From the NCBI GenBank assembly GCA_016935885.1, contig JAFGQA010000474.1, positions 1 through 6,412 of the forward strand: a DNA stretch of 6,412 nt. Direction: 5' to 3'. A program made the position numbers and the translations under genes. The notes beneath the pieces were generated by a model, which did not search any database, was not told the DNA's origin, and saw only the letters and a list, made by a program, of their open reading frames with translations. Each line of letters starts with the position of its first letter. Within the stretch, counting starts at the first letter, position 1. Shown here one piece after another: positions 5,676 to 6,412 of the stretch. Origin of the DNA: Phycisphaerae bacterium (GTDB lineage Bacteria > Planctomycetota > Phycisphaerae > UBA1845 > UTPLA1).

Positions 5676-6329
5676 ATGACAGCGGACCAAATAAGGACGA
5701 CGGTTAAACAACACCGCCGCGCGGCGCTCATCGGCGGCATTGCCGGCTTGGTGCTGCTGTTCGGCTACATCGGTTACAACTTCGCCATGACGCCACCGCA
5801 GCCCGACCTTCAGACGGCCAAGGCCGCGGAGGTCGTCGCCTACATCGCCGACGAACGCGGGTTGGCCAAGCTACCCCAGATCAACCAGCAGCAGTTCTTG
5901 ATCCGCTGGCGGGACCTCGTCATGCGGGAGCCACAGAAGAAGGAGGAACTGAAGGAGTGCTTCCTCAGCCTCAACGACGACCAGCGCAAGGCCTTCTCCG
6001 ATGCGGTCTTCAAGCACGTCAAGCGGACCTTTCTCGATGACGCGCAACAGTATCGGCAAACGCTGAAGGACACGCGGCATGAATTCCTCCGCAAGAAGAT
6101 CGCCGAATACCATGAGCAGGCCGTTTTCATGAAGGATGTCGCCGTTGGGTTCAAGAAGCAGGTCAGCGGAACACAGGAAGACATGCAGAAGTGGGTGATG
6201 GAGCACACCAGCCCTGAAGAACGCGCCCTGGGAGAACCATACGTCGACGCCCTCAAACGCGTCAGGGAGCAAATCAAGAAGGAGGAGCGGGCACCAGAAC
6301 CTCCGGCGGCGGATCCGGAGAAGCCTTAG
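5676..6329 (+). CDS. One-TM, charged helical protein of unknown function
   Basis: No family recognised. The 217-residue product has a short basic cytoplasmic N-terminus (RTTVKQHRR, 7-15), a Gly-rich hydrophobic segment (about 16-37, AALIGGIAGLVLLFGYIGYN), then an almost entirely charged, helix-prone region. The section 74-134 (FLIRWRDLVMREPQKKEELK..., LNDDQRKAFSDAVFKHVKRTFLDDAQQY) and 135-202 read as long amphipathic helices, some perhaps coiled coil. The end (203-217) is Pro/Ala/Glu-rich and probably disordered. Most of the protein is expected outside the cytoplasm. The ATG at 5676 has GGAG ten bases upstream, a little long but acceptable. It lies 98 bp after the pseudopilin-like gene on the same strand and may be cotranscribed with it. 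Codon use and GC content look like the neighbours. Confidence 0.85.
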   Translation: MTADQIRTTVKQHRRAALIGGIAGLVLLFGYIGYNFAMTPPQPDLQTAKAAEVVAYIADERGLAKLPQINQQQFLIRWRDLVMREPQKKEELKECFLSLNDDQRKAFSDAVFKHVKRTFLDDAQQYRQTLKDTRHEFLRKKIAEYHEQAVFMKDVAVGFKKQVSGTQEDMQKWVMEHTSPEERALGEPYVDALKRVREQIKKEERAPEPPAADPEKP

Positions 6330-6375
6330 AGCAGTTTAAGCTTGAGATTGCCTATGCCGCCGACGCCGATCGGAA

Positions 6376-6396
6376 CCGCGACCGTGAGGGAGCGGT
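6376..6396 (+). repeat. Third copy of the 21-bp repeat that bounds the argS insert
   Basis: Identical over 21 bases to 1201-1221, including CGCGACCGTGAGGGAGCGGT, and similar to the minus strand of 1360-1377 (16 of 18). GACCG (6380-6384) can pair with CGGTC (6393-6397). It lies about 47 bp past the last gene and may begin a larger element cut by the window end. Confidence 0.8.
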
Positions 6397-6412
6397 CAGC
6401 GTTCACCCTTGA

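Noticed and set aside
1..6412. CRISPR array, tRNA or rRNA gene
   Set aside because: The direct repeats are too few and their spacing irregular for CRISPR, and I saw no tRNA-like anticodon arm and acceptor or rRNA core sequence.

Overview
The window looks like chromosomal DNA from a GC-rich bacterium of planctomycete type, possibly Phycisphaerae or a related uncultivated lineage. This rests on the style of the pseudopilin-like protein, the CheC/SpoA-type FliM, small membrane-anchored proteins with no family name, and abundant GC-rich dispersed hairpin repeats between genes. No marker gene in the window fixes the taxonomy, so this is an inference.

Layout. On the minus strand lie fliM (3747 to 2746, flagellar switch protein) and then argS (2321 to 135, arginyl-tRNA synthetase). 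They are separated by 424 bp packed with tandem duplications and hairpins. A 302-bp divergent spacer (3748-4049) separates fliM from a plus-strand set of three genes of unassigned function: a one-TM protein with a beta-sandwich-like ectodomain (4050-4685), a pseudopilin-like protein that seems to begin at the mature pilin N-terminus (4999-5577), and a one-TM, charged helical protein (5676-6329). A possible 18-codon leader ORF (3982-4038) has a good Shine-Dalgarno, and its stop codon overlaps the ribosome binding site of the first of the three.

The most interesting content is the repeats. Seven hairpins share a 5' tag GTGGCAC (GTGCCAC in two), where GTGG/GTGC precedes a stem starting CAC...GTG. 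They differ in the stem mostly by paired, compensatory changes and carry three recurring loop types. This is the architecture of REP/BIME elements mobilised by RAYT (Y1) transposases, although no transposase is present here. One hairpin, together with a 56-bp flank that is 52/56 identical to an intergenic copy at 4709-4764, lies inside the argS reading frame between inverted copies of a second repeat. It adds about 70 residues to the catalytic domain without breaking the frame. A second repeat, four tandem heptamers, is also embedded in argS near the anticodon-binding domain. The gene is otherwise intact and has its signature motifs, so these look like tolerated repeat-derived peptides in an essential enzyme, comparable in principle to Rickettsia palindromic elements.

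Functional links. argS (translation) and fliM (motility) have no obvious shared pathway. The three plus-strand proteins all have an N-terminal hydrophobic segment and a predicted outside domain, so they may act at the cell envelope, but nothing in the sequence assigns them a pathway.
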